The notes: generated by a model not told the origin, from the letters alone. Positions 8,025 to 19,100 are shown, counted from the first letter of the stretch. The stretch is DNA of 42,089 bases from Candidatus Uhrbacteria bacterium (GCA_016206085.1 JACQSF010000030.1:1-42089); one strand, 5' to 3'. Translations and numbers: made by a program.

Positions 8025-10688
8025 TTACTTCGTCCCATTCTTCCTCTTCGTCGCCTTGAGCGTGATCTCTTCGCCCTTTGCGCCGATGGCGACGTCGGTT
8101 TCTTCGCCGATTTCGCCGGAGACGATTTTCATGGCAAGGGGATCGAGAATCAACGACTGGATGACACGCTTCAATGGACGCGCGCCGTAGGCAGGATCAA
8201 AGCCTTGATCCGCGAGGAGTTTTTTGGCAGAGTCGGAAATCGAAATGGTAATGCCGCGTTGTTCCTTGAGACGGGCACTCACGATCGCAAGCTGAAGCTC
8301 GACGATCTTTTCGATCTGCGCTTCTTTCAAACTGTGGAAGACGATCACGTCGTCGATACGGTTGAGGAACTCAGGACGGAAGTGATCTTTAAGCATCGCG
8401 AGTACGCGGTCACGTGTTTCTTCTTCTTGCGTCTGCGTACCATCCCCATCCTCAAATCCCATGTGCTGTTTGGTTTGCCCCGCGTTTAAGATGAACTCCG
8501 AGCCGATATTGCTCGTCATGATGATGATCGTGTTCTTGAAGTTTACCTTGCGTCCTTTTGCGTCTGTGAGATGTCCGTCGTCGAGAATTTGCAGAAGAAG
8601 GTTGAACGTGTCCGGATGTGCCTTTTCAATTTCGTCAAAAAGCAAAACGCAGTACGGTTTGCGACGTACGATTTCGGTGAGCTGACCGCCTTCTTCGTAG
8701 CCAACATACCCGGGTGGGGATCCGATGATTTTAGAGGTTGAATGCTTCTCCATGTACTCACTCATGTCCAGGCGCACCAGAGCCGTTTCCTCGTTGAACA
8801 TAAACGCCGCGAGCGCTTTGGCGAGCTCGGTTTTTCCTACACCTGTGGGGCCCAAGAAGATAAACGACCCGATCGGGCGCTTCTCCTCGCCAATCCCGGC
8901 GCGTGAACGTCGCAGAGCGTTTGAGACGGCGGTGATAGCTTCTTCCTGACCAACAACTCGACGAGAGAGTTCCTCCTCCATGCGTGTGAGCTTGGTCATT
9001 TCTGATTCGAGCATTTTGGATACGGGGATATGCGTCCAACGTGAGACGACGTGAGCGATATCTTCTTCGCCCACGACTTCTTTGAGGAGCCCACGCTCTT
9101 TTTGAAGAGAGGTGAGTTCTTTTTCCGCTTTGTGCAGCGCCTTCTCACGCTCAGGAATACGCGCATAGCGAATTTCGGCGACTTTCTCAAGGTCCCCGCG
9201 TCTCTCCTCAACTTCAGCGGACGCACGAAGCTGATCGATTTCAGCTTTAATGTTTTGAATGGTGGTGATGCGTGTTTTCTCGTTTTGCCATCGGCCCTCG
9301 AGGCCTTCGGTCTGCTCGCGCAAGTCGGCAATCTGTTTGTCGATCTCAGAGAGTCTGGCTTTGGATTCCTTGTCGTCTTCTTTGGCAAGCGCCCTTTGTT
9401 CGATCTCCAGGCGCATAAGATCACGCTTGAGGTGGTCGAGCTCCTCTGGCATGGAATCGATTTGCATGCGCAACATCGAACCTGCCTCGTCGATGAGATC
9501 CACGGCCTTGTCGGGAAGGTGACGGTCCGTGATATAGCGATGGGAAAGCTCCGCGGCGGCAACAAGCGATGGGTCTGAAATGCGCACACCGTGATGCACC
9601 TCGTACTTCTCCTTGATACCACGCAAGATGGCGATCGTATCCTGGACCGTTGGTTCCTCCACCATCACTGGCTGGAAACGTCGCTCAAGCGCGGGATCTT
9701 TTTCGATGTACCTCTGATACTCCTTGATCGTTGTGGCTCCCACCGCGCGCAGCTCACCGCGAGCCAGGGCGGGCTTGAGCATATTGGATGCATCAAGCGA
9801 TCCACCCTCGGTGGTACCTGTACCGACTAAAGTGTGCAACTCATCGATAAACAAAATGATTTTGCCCTGTGAGGCTTCGATTTCCTTGATGACGGCCTTG
9901 AGACGATCTTCAAATTCTCCACGATACTTTGTGCCCGCGACCATAGCCCCAAGATCGAGCGCCACGACAGACTTTTCTTTGAGTGATTCAGGAACGTCGC
10001 CGGAGGCAATGCGCTGGGCAAGCCCCTCGATGATGGCGGTCTTTCCCACACCAGCCTCGCCGATGAGTACGGGATTATTTTTTGTGCGGCGAGAAAGAAC
10101 TTGCATGACCCGACGGATCTCTGAGTCCCGTCCAATGATGGGATCGAGCTTTCCGTTGCGTGCTTGATCTGTAAGGTTCTGTCCGTACTTTTCCAGCGCC
10201 TGGTATCGGCCCTCTGGTTCTTGTGAGTCGACGCGCTGAGTTCCGCGAATCTCCTTGAGCGCGGCCATGACTTTTTCCTCGATGATTTCGTAGCCTGTGA
10301 GGAGTCGCGCGATGGCCTTATTGCCAAGAAGCCCGAGCAGGAGATGCTCGGTCGAAATAAATTCATCAGAGAACGATTTTGCTTTTTTGTGGGCGGCAGA
10401 GAGCACATCCGCCATCTGTTGGCTCATGTAGATCTGTGCCATGCCACCACCAGGCACCGGGCCTGGGGTGTGGGGCAGGGAATCGAGGATCTTGTCGACC
10501 TCGCCTCGAAGACGCGCACGCGAAGCCGTCACCTTGTCGATCACGGCACCGACAACACCATCGTCTTGTTCAAGAAGAGCGGCAAGAAGGTGAATGGGTT
10601 CAAGTGCCTGCTGTCCATGTTCAACGGCGATTCCGTGCGCCATCTGAATGGCTTCTTGTGATTTGTGTGTAAAATTATTTGGCATCAT
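8025..10688 (-). CDS. clpB: ATP-dependent chaperone ClpB
   Basis: 887 aa. Clp-N repeats, two Walker A motifs ([25 protein letters not shown]), middle coiled coil, [11 protein letters not shown]-terminus. Confidence 0.98.
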   Translation of the reverse strand: MMPNNFTHKSQEAIQMAHGIAVEHGQQALEPIHLLAALLEQDDGVVGAVIDKVTASRARLRGEVDKILDSLPHTPGPVPGGGMAQIYMSQQMADVLSAAHKKAKSFSDEFISTEHLLLGLLGNKAIARLLTGYEIIEEKVMAALKEIRGTQRVDSQEPEGRYQALEKYGQNLTDQARNGKLDPIIGRDSEIRRVMQVLSRRTKNNPVLIGEAGVGKTAIIEGLAQRIASGDVPESLKEKSVVALDLGAMVAGTKYRGEFEDRLKAVIKEIEASQGKIILFIDELHTLVGTGTTEGGSLDASNMLKPALARGELRAVGATTIKEYQRYIEKDPALERRFQPVMVEEPTVQDTIAILRGIKEKYEVHHGVRISDPSLVAAAELSHRYITDRHLPDKAVDLIDEAGSMLRMQIDSMPEELDHLKRDLMRLEIEQRALAKEDDKESKARLSEIDKQIADLREQTEGLEGRWQNEKTRITTIQNIKAEIDQLRASAEVEERRGDLEKVAEIRYARIPEREKALHKAEKELTSLQKERGLLKEVVGEEDIAHVVSRWTHIPVSKMLESEMTKLTRMEEELSRRVVGQEEAITAVSNALRRSRAGIGEEKRPIGSFIFLGPTGVGKTELAKALAAFMFNEETALVRLDMSEYMEKHSTSKIIGSPPGYVGYEEGGQLTEIVRRKPYCVLLFDEIEKAHPDTFNLLLQILDDGHLTDAKGRKVNFKNTIIIMTSNIGSEFILNAGQTKQHMGFEDGDGTQTQEEETRDRVLAMLKDHFRPEFLNRIDDVIVFHSLKEAQIEKIVELQLAIVSARLKEQRGITISISDSAKKLLADQGFDPAYGARPLKRVIQSLILDPLAMKIVSGEIGEETDVAIGAKGEEITLKATKRKNGTK

Positions 10689-10698
10689 AGACGTTACC

Positions 10699-10712
10699 TG
10701 GTTACGTAACCA
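10699..10712. promoter_or_regulatory. 14-bp perfect palindrome TGGTTACGTAACCA between CIRCE and the clpB start
   Basis: Read directly; flanked by further GTTAC half-sites. Confidence 0.6.
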
Positions 10713-10727
10713 AGTTACGAGTGAGGT

Positions 10728-10754
10728 TTAGCACTCAGAAGTGTAGAGTGCTAA
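10728..10754. promoter_or_regulatory. CIRCE operator (HrcA-binding site), perfect consensus
   Basis: TTAGCACTC-N9(AGAAGTGTA)-GAGTGCTAA, upstream of clpB. Confidence 0.97.
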
Positions 10755-10788
10755 AATGGAAATGTCAATGTGGAAAACCCGAGAATTT

Positions 10789-10797
10789 TGGTATAAT
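10789..10797 (+). promoter_or_regulatory. Extended -10 promoter element (TGgTATAAT) for the glycosyltransferase-gltX operon
   Basis: Perfect TATAAT with a TGN extension, 20 bp upstream of the ATG at 10817. Confidence 0.65.
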
Positions 10798-10816
10798 GCC
10801 GCCGCACAGACACTGT

Positions 10817-11626
10817 ATGACCCATCACCTACTTGGTGTGAGAATTGATGATTTGTCCGCATCTGAAATCGAGGCAATGCTCGAAGATTGGCTGCGGGAC
10901 CAGGGGGGACATACCATTGTGACGCCCAATGCGGAGTTTTTGTTGGAAGCAAGAGAGAATGTCGCGTTTATGGACCTGCTCAATCACAGCGATTTGGCCG
11001 TTGCGGATTCTGTGAGTCTACAATATGCCGCCGTGGCGCTCTCCGAATCCCGGCTCGTAAACAGACTTCCAGGTGTGGATCTCCTTGAACGACTCTGTGC
11101 GCTTGCCTCACGTGTCGGTGTCCGTGTGTTACTACTGGGTGGCGCGCCATCATCAGCAGAAGCCTCTGCACAGAAGTTCCGACAGCGATTTGTGGGTCTT
11201 GATATTGCAGCCATCGACCCAGGGCGGATCGTTTGGCAGGGAAGCTATCTTGAGGTAAACGAGGATCTCTTGCGTCAGGTGAATGCGTATGCTCCATCAA
11301 TCATAGCGGTCGCGCTTGGGTCTCACAAACAGGAACAGTTCATCGTCCAAGTCCGCGCAGCCTGTCCCAGTGTCAAGATTTGGATCGGTGTGGGTGGCGC
11401 GCTTGAGATGATTTCGGGACAAAAAAAACGAGCCCCACGTTGGGTATCGAAGGTCGGTCTTGAATGGCTCTGGCGTCTACTTATTGAACCTCGGCGATGG
11501 CGCCGCATATTCAACGCTTCAATCGTCTTTCCACTCATCGTCGCACGCGAAGCGTTCCGCTGCAAAATTTTTCTCCAATCAACCCGTAACGTCTTTACTG
11601 AAATTCGTCGACAATGGACTCTATGA
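10817..11626 (+). CDS. WecG/TagA/CpsF family glycosyltransferase
   Basis: TPNAEFLLEAREN, VADSVSLQYAA, RLPGVDLLERLC, VALGSHKQEQFI, GVGGALEMISGQKKRAPRWVSKVGLEWLWRLLIEPRRWRR. Confidence 0.95.
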   Translation: MTHHLLGVRIDDLSASEIEAMLEDWLRDQGGHTIVTPNAEFLLEARENVAFMDLLNHSDLAVADSVSLQYAAVALSESRLVNRLPGVDLLERLCALASRVGVRVLLLGGAPSSAEASAQKFRQRFVGLDIAAIDPGRIVWQGSYLEVNEDLLRQVNAYAPSIIAVALGSHKQEQFIVQVRAACPSVKIWIGVGGALEMISGQKKRAPRWVSKVGLEWLWRLLIEPRRWRRIFNASIVFPLIVAREAFRCKIFLQSTRNVFTEIRRQWTL

Positions 11627-13089
11627 ACATCAAGACACGCTTCCCCCCATCCCCAACAGGATTTCTCCACGTCGGTTCATTGCGCACAGCGCTGTACAAC
11701 TATCTCTTTGCGAAGAAGCACGGAGGAACGTTTCTTGTACGCGTAGAGGACACGGATCGTGAACGCCTTGTTGAGGGCGCTGTTGAATCCCTGATTCGCA
11801 CACTTGAAACAGTTGGAATCACCTACGATGAGGGCCCAATTCTTATCGATGGGAAACTTTCTGAGAAGGGATCAAACGGTCCATACACACAGTCGCAACG
11901 CCTTCCAATCTATGCGGAGCACGCCCAGAAACTCGTAGAGCAGGGGAGTGCCTACTATTGTTTCTGTTCAAAGGAGCGTCTTGAGGAATTGCGCAGTCAA
12001 CAGCAAATCGCCAAACTCCAAACGAAGTACGATCGTCAGTGCTTGAAGCTCGACCATGAAGAAATTTCACGTCGGCTCGAGGCAGGGGAGTCGCACGTGA
12101 TTCGACTCCTGATTCCCGATGGTGAAACGACGTTCCAGGACGAAATCCGTGGGTCTATCACCATCAGTAACTCTGAGATTGACGATCAAGTTCTGATGAA
12201 GGCCGATAGTTTCCCAACGTACCATCTTGCCGTCGTTGTGGATGATCATCTCATGGGGGTCACGCACATCATCCGTGGTGAGGAATGGATTTCGAGCGTT
12301 CCTAAGCATGTCATTTTATATCATGCGTTCGGGTTTCCCATGCCGTCGTTTGCGCACCTGCCGCTTATTTTGAATGCGGACAAGTCCAAACTCTCTAAGC
12401 GTCAGGGTGATGTAGCCGTCGAGGATTATCTTACAAAGGGTTACCTGCCTGAGGCACTCGTAAACTTCATTGCGCTTCTAGGGTTTAATCCGTCGGGAGA
12501 TCGCGAGATCTATACCGTGAAGGAACTCGTTGAGGCATTCGAACTATCAAAGGTGAACAAAAGTGGCGCGGTATTCGATCGTCTCAAGCTCGACTGGATG
12601 AACGGACAATACATTCGCTCTTCTGATTCTGTGCGATTATTTGAGCTTGCCCATCCATACTTTGGAGCTGCGTCGACCCTTCCAGACGAACAGAAGAAAA
12701 AGATACTCGAAGTCGAAAAAGAGCGACTCGTCACACTCAAAGATCTTGAGGAACGAGTTGAAATGTTTGTTCGTCTTCCAGAGTATCCAGCGACGGAGCT
12801 CGTTTGGAAAAAGGCTGATGCACAGGATGCGACGCTTCATCTCACGAACCTCTTGAAGCTCATCGAGTCGGCTGATGTCTCCGTGTTTGAGAAGCGTGAG
12901 TTGATCGAGGAGGTCATAAAGAAGTATATTAGAGATAACGGATATCAGAATGGAAACGTACTCTGGCCACTGCGCGTTGCGCTTTCTGGTCAACGTCAAT
13001 CCGCGGGCCCTTTTGAACTCCTCTGGGTTCTGGGCAGGGAAGAGGGGATCGTACGCATCCAAACTGGCATTTACAAGCTTACATCATGA
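11614..13089 (+). CDS. gltX: Glutamyl-tRNA synthetase
   Basis: RFPPSPTGFLHVGSLRTALYNYLFAK (HIGH-like), KSKLSKRQG (KMSKS-like). The start may be the internal ATG at 11623. Confidence 0.97.
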   Translation: MDSMNIKTRFPPSPTGFLHVGSLRTALYNYLFAKKHGGTFLVRVEDTDRERLVEGAVESLIRTLETVGITYDEGPILIDGKLSEKGSNGPYTQSQRLPIYAEHAQKLVEQGSAYYCFCSKERLEELRSQQQIAKLQTKYDRQCLKLDHEEISRRLEAGESHVIRLLIPDGETTFQDEIRGSITISNSEIDDQVLMKADSFPTYHLAVVVDDHLMGVTHIIRGEEWISSVPKHVILYHAFGFPMPSFAHLPLILNADKSKLSKRQGDVAVEDYLTKGYLPEALVNFIALLGFNPSGDREIYTVKELVEAFELSKVNKSGAVFDRLKLDWMNGQYIRSSDSVRLFELAHPYFGAASTLPDEQKKKILEVEKERLVTLKDLEERVEMFVRLPEYPATELVWKKADAQDATLHLTNLLKLIESADVSVFEKRELIEEVIKKYIRDNGYQNGNVLWPLRVALSGQRQSAGPFELLWVLGREEGIVRIQTGIYKLTS

Positions 13090-14282
13090 GTCGAAAATTG
13101 CTCTCAGGTATTATCTTGAGTCTACTCGCCCTTGGAGGAACGGGGATGAATGGATTTGCGCAAGAAATAAGTATAGATGAAGTTGATGTGCTCAACGAGG
13201 CAATCCAAGAGAAACAACAGTCTATCGACCAGCTCAATCGACAAATTGATTCCTATAAAGAAAAAATAGAACAAAAACAATCCGAGGAAGCGACGCTCTA
13301 TGGGGAGCTTGATTTGCTTGATAACCGTATTGCGAAAACAGAGTTGGATATTGAGGCCGCGGAAGCAGAAATCGATTTAGTAAATGCACAAATTGCACGT
13401 ATCCAACAGGACGTTCTCGCGTTGGAAGAAGTCATAGGAAAGAATCGCGAACTGGTCGCGGGGATCCTCCAAGAAGTCCAAACGCAAGACAACACGCTGC
13501 CCCTCCAACTTCTATTTGGAACAGAAACCTTTTCAGAATTTTTCAGTACCCTAGAGCAACTTGAGGCTGTAAGCAGTGACCTCAAAGAGGCGGTTGAGAC
13601 AGCAAGGGCGTCCAAGCTGCGTCTATTGGAGAAACACGAAACTCAACAGGAGAAGAAAGAACAATTAACGGAACTTTCTGAATCACTCGTACAGGAACAA
13701 CAACGTCTGGAAACCACAACAGGAGCCAAATCAACACTTCTTTCAGCGACACAGCAATCCGAAGCTCAATTCCTGGCTCTCTTGGAGGATCTTCGTGAAG
13801 AACAGGCATACCTTAACCAACAAATCTCTCAGCTTCAAAAAGACATCGAAGGGAAGTTAAATGCCACAGATGAGCTAGGTGACTCGTCGATTCTTTCCTG
13901 GCCGGTAGATCCCACGATTCGTGGCATCTCAGCTTATTTTCACGACCCGTCATATCCCTTTCGTCATTTGTTTGAACACTCAGGTTTGGACCTCCCAGCC
14001 CCAACAGGAACTCCTGTTCGAGCCGCCGCGCCTGGGTATGTGGCCTGGGCTCGCACCGGGACATTGTATGGGAATTATGTCATGATCATTCACACAAACG
14101 GTCTTGCCACGCTCTACGCCCATCTCTCGCGCATGGATGTTTCTCCTGACCAGTTTGTCTCGCGCGGAGACCAAATCGGAGCCGTGGGAAGCACAGGACT
14201 CTCAACAGGACCTCATGTCCACTTCGAAGCTCGTTTGAACGGCATTCCGACGAACCCTCTTGATTACCTTATTGCCTACTGA
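13086..14282 (+). CDS. EnvC-like coiled-coil M23 murein endopeptidase
   Basis: Signal peptide, long coiled coil, and M23 motifs HSGLDLPAPTGTPVRAAAPG and GLSTGPHVHFEARLNG. Confidence 0.93.
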   Translation: MSRKLLSGIILSLLALGGTGMNGFAQEISIDEVDVLNEAIQEKQQSIDQLNRQIDSYKEKIEQKQSEEATLYGELDLLDNRIAKTELDIEAAEAEIDLVNAQIARIQQDVLALEEVIGKNRELVAGILQEVQTQDNTLPLQLLFGTETFSEFFSTLEQLEAVSSDLKEAVETARASKLRLLEKHETQQEKKEQLTELSESLVQEQQRLETTTGAKSTLLSATQQSEAQFLALLEDLREEQAYLNQQISQLQKDIEGKLNATDELGDSSILSWPVDPTIRGISAYFHDPSYPFRHLFEHSGLDLPAPTGTPVRAAAPGYVAWARTGTLYGNYVMIIHTNGLATLYAHLSRMDVSPDQFVSRGDQIGAVGSTGLSTGPHVHFEARLNGIPTNPLDYLIAY

Positions 14283-14297
14283 GATCTCTACTACCAT

Positions 14298-14504
14298 ATG
14301 ACCCTTGAGTTCACATTAAAAATTTTCGGCTGGATGTTTACCGTCATCCCGTTAAGCGCCTTTATGATCATCAGTATCAATTTGATCAGAGGGGTAGGGG
14401 AAGACGATCCACTGATTCTGGCTTTGGCTCTGATTGGACTGACGATGTTCCTGATGGGGATCATCACGCTGATTGTTGTGTATCTCACAAATTTCATTAC
14501 CTAA
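14298..14504 (+). CDS. Small two-TM membrane protein
   Basis: 68-aa hydrophobic ORF, 15 nt after the M23 gene, same strand. Confidence 0.5.
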   Translation: MTLEFTLKIFGWMFTVIPLSAFMIISINLIRGVGEDDPLILALALIGLTMFLMGIITLIVVYLTNFIT

Positions 14505-14770
14505 AAACAGATCTTTCCGTCAACAGAGGGAACTTATTTTACCCATTCGAAAGATAATCATCTAGCGTCGTACAATATACCTTCTACGACATACAAGATC
14601 TAGGAGATGACTGTCTCCCCACAACAGGTGCTGATGAATCTACATATATGTACGGATCTCGTACATTGCCCTAGGACGAAATCAGGGATACCCACATACC
14701 TCTGAATGGAGACTACTTATCCATCTGCCCTCTCTCATCCTCCTTACTTATTGAGGTTTTACGACACAAT

Positions 14771-15619
14771 CTATTTGACGTACACCTTATCTCCGAAGCG
14801 GAGGTCTATGTACTCAAGCGCGGCTACATCTTCAACCTGCTCCTGGAGCACAGCAGACAAGTGCTGGAACTGCTCGTCAATGTTTCCTGTGAGATCAAAC
14901 AGGATACTGTATCCCTGTTCTGTCATCAGGTTCACCCACTTCCCTGCCAAACGATCCACTTCGATGTAGGAATAACCGATATTCGCACTGCGGAGGTGTT
15001 CAATAAAAACAAATGTCTGCTCAATCTCCTCAGGTGTCAGAACGCGTGATCCAACATCGACCGCAACATTGTTAGTATCAATGAAGATCGGTAGTTCAGA
15101 GAGGTTTGCTTGTTGCAAAATGCTATCGTCTGAATCAATAACCTCTCGTACCACAACTCCCTCCAAGTCAACGACGTACAGTTTCTCCTGTGTCTTCCAA
15201 AAAAGGTTTGACGTTCGTTCTTCTAGCTGGACGAACAGGGTTCCCTCTTGCAGGCCGATCGTGGCATTCGCCAATGCGAATTGTTCCGTAAGCAGCCGTG
15301 AAAGTTCTTCCGCTGAAAAAAGGAACCGATTTGAACGATTGAAAAAGATCAAACGAGAGTCCTGCAGATGTGTTGAAATAATAGATTCGAGTGCCACTTT
15401 GTCAAGGTACTCAACTCCGAGGATTTCGATTTGATCAATACGGAAAACGGGATGGCCGAAGATTCCTGTAAGGATTCCTACGACAAGAACCAAAACACCC
15501 ACCACCGAAGCCACAGGCTTCCATGGAAAAGGTCTGCGACCGTCAAGATGGGGGTTGCGGTAGCTCCGCGCTCTGTACCTCCTCTTTTGTGCCTGTTGAA
15601 AATAATCTCGATGAGCCAT
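14771..15619 (-). CDS. ftsQ: FtsQ/DivIB-type cell division protein with POTRA domain
   Basis: Short cytoplasmic N-terminus, one TM, then FRIDQIEILGVEYLDKVALESIISTHL (POTRA). Confidence 0.8.
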   Translation of the reverse strand: MAHRDYFQQAQKRRYRARSYRNPHLDGRRPFPWKPVASVVGVLVLVVGILTGIFGHPVFRIDQIEILGVEYLDKVALESIISTHLQDSRLIFFNRSNRFLFSAEELSRLLTEQFALANATIGLQEGTLFVQLEERTSNLFWKTQEKLYVVDLEGVVVREVIDSDDSILQQANLSELPIFIDTNNVAVDVGSRVLTPEEIEQTFVFIEHLRSANIGYSYIEVDRLAGKWVNLMTEQGYSILFDLTGNIDEQFQHLSAVLQEQVEDVAALEYIDLRFGDKVYVK

Positions 15620-15625
15620 ACCAGC

Positions 15626-16765
15626 TTACACAACAACACGAGGCAACGGCGGATTAATGCGTGTGACTATTTCGTAGGAAATCGTCTGACAGGTCTTCGC
15701 GAGGTCATCAGCCGAAATCCGATGTCGACCGTCTGTCCCCAATAATATCACTTCATCTTCTTTTTGAGGCTGTGCGACTTCAGAGACGTCTACCATCATC
15801 ATGTTCATACAAATACGTCCGAGAACCTTACAACGTGTACCTTTGATGAGCACTTCCCCAAGACTTGAAAGACGACGATCATAGCCATCCCAGTACCCAA
15901 CCGGAATCACGGCGATCCGACCACTGCGTCTCATCACCTCTGAGAGCCCGTAACCAATTGGCTCTCCCATATTTAGGGATTTCACCTGCGCAATTCTCGA
16001 CTTCCATGTGAGCACAGGTTGGAGATCGCAGGAGAACCCTTGTGTACGAACGGTATCCTGAACAAGCTCAGACGACCACAGACCATACATTGAGATCCCT
16101 GCCCGGACGAGGCTTAAGTGCGTTTGTGGATACAGAATAATGGCGGCTGAGCAGGCACAATGACGCCATGTGGGCTCAATACCTGCGGATGTAAACCTCT
16201 CAATCGTGTCCTGTAACTGTTTAAACTGCCCTGCCGCATACTGGGGATTGCGTGAGTCTTCAATGTTGGCAAAGTGAGTCGATATTCCCGCCACCTGCAC
16301 CATCGGACTTCTCCCGAGAAGACGAATGATATCCTCCTGATCTTGTGGAAGGATCCCTTGTCGGTTCGTACCCGTTTCAATCTTAAGGTGGATGGGGAAA
16401 GGACGCGCCAGCTCCGCTCCAATATGTTGGGCATGTTCAATCCCCTCCTTATCGTAGAGTGTGAGGTGGATGTCCGCTCGCAGGGCATCCTTATATCGAT
16501 CAAACATTGTGTACCCAAGTACGAGGATCAAACTCGAAGGATACCACTCACGAAGCTGTAGAGCATCGTCCACATGATCAACCGCAAACGCATCGACCCC
16601 ATTGTTTCGGGCGATCGTTGAGACTTCCTTAAGACCATGGCCATACGCATTGGCCTTTACGACGGCACAAAAACGCGCTTCGGGAGCCAACAGTCCTCGT
16701 AACGAGGTGATGTTCGATGCAAGCGCGCGTGCACTGATCTCAACCCATGTTCGGTGTGTGTGCAT
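15626..16765 (-). CDS. alr: Alanine racemase
   Basis: WVEISARALASNI, VVKANAYGHGL (PLP lysine), GISMYGLW, RICMNMMMVDVS. Confidence 0.95.
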   Translation of the reverse strand: MHTHRTWVEISARALASNITSLRGLLAPEARFCAVVKANAYGHGLKEVSTIARNNGVDAFAVDHVDDALQLREWYPSSLILVLGYTMFDRYKDALRADIHLTLYDKEGIEHAQHIGAELARPFPIHLKIETGTNRQGILPQDQEDIIRLLGRSPMVQVAGISTHFANIEDSRNPQYAAGQFKQLQDTIERFTSAGIEPTWRHCACSAAIILYPQTHLSLVRAGISMYGLWSSELVQDTVRTQGFSCDLQPVLTWKSRIAQVKSLNMGEPIGYGLSEVMRRSGRIAVIPVGYWDGYDRRLSSLGEVLIKGTRCKVLGRICMNMMMVDVSEVAQPQKEDEVILLGTDGRHRISADDLAKTCQTISYEIVTRINPPLPRVVV

Positions 16766-17174
16766 GCAAAAAGATGTGAAGAATATCGTTATTCGCTGAG
16801 AGACTATCGTAGTCAAGAGCCTCGGTCGGTGTTGGCCAGGCATGTTGATACGCCTTCTCCTTTTCAATCTTCGTCTCCCCTTCCCCTACGAGACAATGGA
16901 AACAGTGAAGATGAACGCGTAGAATTTTTTCTGGCAATTCCCAATCGTGATGATGGAGATGGAAAAAATTTGATTCAATAATCCTGAGCCCAGTCTCCTC
17001 TCCAACTTCCCGCTGGACTGCAACTTCGGGTGACTCCCCTACCTCGAGCTTTCCTCCAGGAAATTCCCATTGTTTATCCCACATCGGATTAGTATCACGA
17101 CGTTGGATAAGCAAGATTTTTCCGTTGCGTTCACAGATCGCAACGGCAATTTCAATTTCCTTGATCGGTTTCAT
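16740..17174 (-). CDS. NUDIX hydrolase (MutT-like)
   Basis: Nudix box GGKLEVGESPEVAVQREVGEETGL. Confidence 0.93.
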   Translation of the reverse strand: MKPIKEIEIAVAICERNGKILLIQRRDTNPMWDKQWEFPGGKLEVGESPEVAVQREVGEETGLRIIESNFFHLHHHDWELPEKILRVHLHCFHCLVGEGETKIEKEKAYQHAWPTPTEALDYDSLSANNDILHIFLHAHTPNMG

Positions 17175-17542
17175 ACTTTCTTGGCTCGCATCATGGGAAC
17201 ATAGTGACCCGTATTTCCCATCCAAGCAATAAGGGCCTGTTCTAATTCATGCTGATCATGACCAAGCACGATGAGATCCGGCGCAATTTCCTCAACGATT
17301 GTAAACGTGGAAATTTCAGGATCACAGAGTTGTGCATGATCGACCGTCGACAGTGCCTGGATTTTCTCAAGACGTTTCTGTTCAGGAAATGTTGGTTTAC
17401 GTCCCTTAAACGACGCAACATAGGCATCTCGAGCTACACCGACAATGAGCTTTGTCCCTCGCGCCTTCGCAGACCGGAGAAAAAATTCATGTCCCGTATG
17501 GATCCCATCAAATGTCCCGAACACCAAAACTCGCTTCTCCAT
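17171..17542 (-). CDS. Nucleotidyltransferase (cytidylyltransferase-like family)
   Basis: VLVFGTFDGIHTGHEFFLRSAK; IAPDLIVLGHDQ. Confidence 0.88.
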   Translation of the reverse strand: MEKRVLVFGTFDGIHTGHEFFLRSAKARGTKLIVGVARDAYVASFKGRKPTFPEQKRLEKIQALSTVDHAQLCDPEISTFTIVEEIAPDLIVLGHDQHELEQALIAWMGNTGHYVPMMRAKKV

Positions 17543-17545
17543 ACT

Positions 17546-19021
17546 CTATTCGCGTTCTGGTCGTAGCGTTGGAAACAAGATGACTTCTTTAATGTTGGCG
17601 GATCCAGTCAAAAGCATCACCATTCGATCAACACCGATTCCAAGTCCACACGCCGGTGGCATTCCATGCTTAATCGCTTCGAGATACCCATAGTCTGTTT
17701 GGTGTGCCTCATCAAAACCTGCTTCTTCTCGATCCTTCTCCTCAAGAAAACGTTTCTCGAGATCAACAGGGTCGTTAAGCTCTGAATAGTTATTTCCAAT
17801 TTCCGAACCAAGCGCGAATGCTTCAAACCGCTCAACAAAGCGTGGATCAGATGTGCACTTCTTTGCGAGCGGTGAAACTTCAACTGGATAATCGCAGATG
17901 ATCGTCGGTTGGATTAACTGTTCCTCCACCAGCTCCTCAAAAGCGAGCGCGAGGAGTTCTCCCGTCGACGTGATTCTTTTGAGCTCGCCACGCTTTGCTT
18001 TTGGAAGTTTTTTGTCCATAAGACTCATCGCCGAATCGAAGTCCGACCAAGTTGCTGCCGGAACACCTCCCACTTCCTCAACCGCATCAATCAGCTTCAT
18101 CCGTTTCCATGGTCGGGCGAGCTCAACCATGAAATCACCGTGCTGGACGGTGGTTGACCCTGTGGCCTGCTTGGCAGCATGCTCGAATAGTTCCTCAAAA
18201 ATATCCATGCCGTACGCATAGTTCTCATAGGCGATCTGCGCCTCGAACATCGTGAACTCTGGATTGTGGTCACGATCGATTCCTTCGTTGCGGAATACTT
18301 TTGTAATCTCGTACACTTTTTCAAAACCACCAACAAGCAATCGCTTGAGATACATCTCGTCAGAGATGCGAAGATAGAAGTCGGCATCCAACGCATTATG
18401 GTGCGTAACAAATGGTCGAGCAAAACCGCCACCATACACAGGCTGGAGCGTTGGTGTTTCAACTTCAAGAAACCCACGACGATCCAGAAGCGATCGAATG
18501 GACGAAATAATCTTCGAGCGAGTTTTCATCGTCTTGCGAACATTCTCGTTCATGATGAGATCAAGATACCGTTTGCGGAATCGTGTCTCAACATCACTCA
18601 CGCCATGCCATTTTTCTGGAAGAGGAAGTAATGTCTTGGTGAGAATCCGAAACGCGGCAACATCAACGGACCTCTCCCCTTTCTTTGTCGTGAACGCGGT
18701 TCCACTCACCTCGAGAAAATCACCAATATCAATGGTGTCCTGAATCTGTTCGTACGTATCCGCGAGATGATCTTTCTTGAAAGCAATCTGGAGCAAACCA
18801 CTCTCATCTTGAATCTGACCAAAGGTTAGACCTCCGTGCGGACGCAAGAGTCGAAGACGCCCCACAAGTGTCACAACGGTTGAGGCACTCTGAAGTGTCT
18901 CAAACTGATCCAAAAAATCCTGAACCACCAAAGTTCGATTTCCCTTTGTTGGATACGGGTCTTTCCCAGATTGACGGAGTTTCTCTAATCGACCCAGACG
19001 GTCTTGTTCTTCCTGCATCAT
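17546..19021 (-). CDS. lysS: Lysyl-tRNA synthetase (class II)
   Basis: RFRKRYLDLIMNENV, FLEVETPTLQPVYGGGFARPFVTHHNALD, GIGVDRMVMLLTGSANIKEVILFPTLRPE. Confidence 0.97.
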   Translation of the reverse strand: MMQEEQDRLGRLEKLRQSGKDPYPTKGNRTLVVQDFLDQFETLQSASTVVTLVGRLRLLRPHGGLTFGQIQDESGLLQIAFKKDHLADTYEQIQDTIDIGDFLEVSGTAFTTKKGERSVDVAAFRILTKTLLPLPEKWHGVSDVETRFRKRYLDLIMNENVRKTMKTRSKIISSIRSLLDRRGFLEVETPTLQPVYGGGFARPFVTHHNALDADFYLRISDEMYLKRLLVGGFEKVYEITKVFRNEGIDRDHNPEFTMFEAQIAYENYAYGMDIFEELFEHAAKQATGSTTVQHGDFMVELARPWKRMKLIDAVEEVGGVPAATWSDFDSAMSLMDKKLPKAKRGELKRITSTGELLALAFEELVEEQLIQPTIICDYPVEVSPLAKKCTSDPRFVERFEAFALGSEIGNNYSELNDPVDLEKRFLEEKDREEAGFDEAHQTDYGYLEAIKHGMPPACGLGIGVDRMVMLLTGSANIKEVILFPTLRPERE

Positions 19022-19100
19022 ACGTAAACATTTTGCTTACAATAAAAAAATACAGCAAAATATGCCGTATTTTAATCCACTCAGGTGCCCATTGTCAAAG

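Noticed and set aside
16740-16867. 413-aa alanine racemase start at 16867
   Set aside because: The first 34 residues are not Alr-like. The Met at 16765 (MHTHRTWVEIS) fits the family N-terminus.
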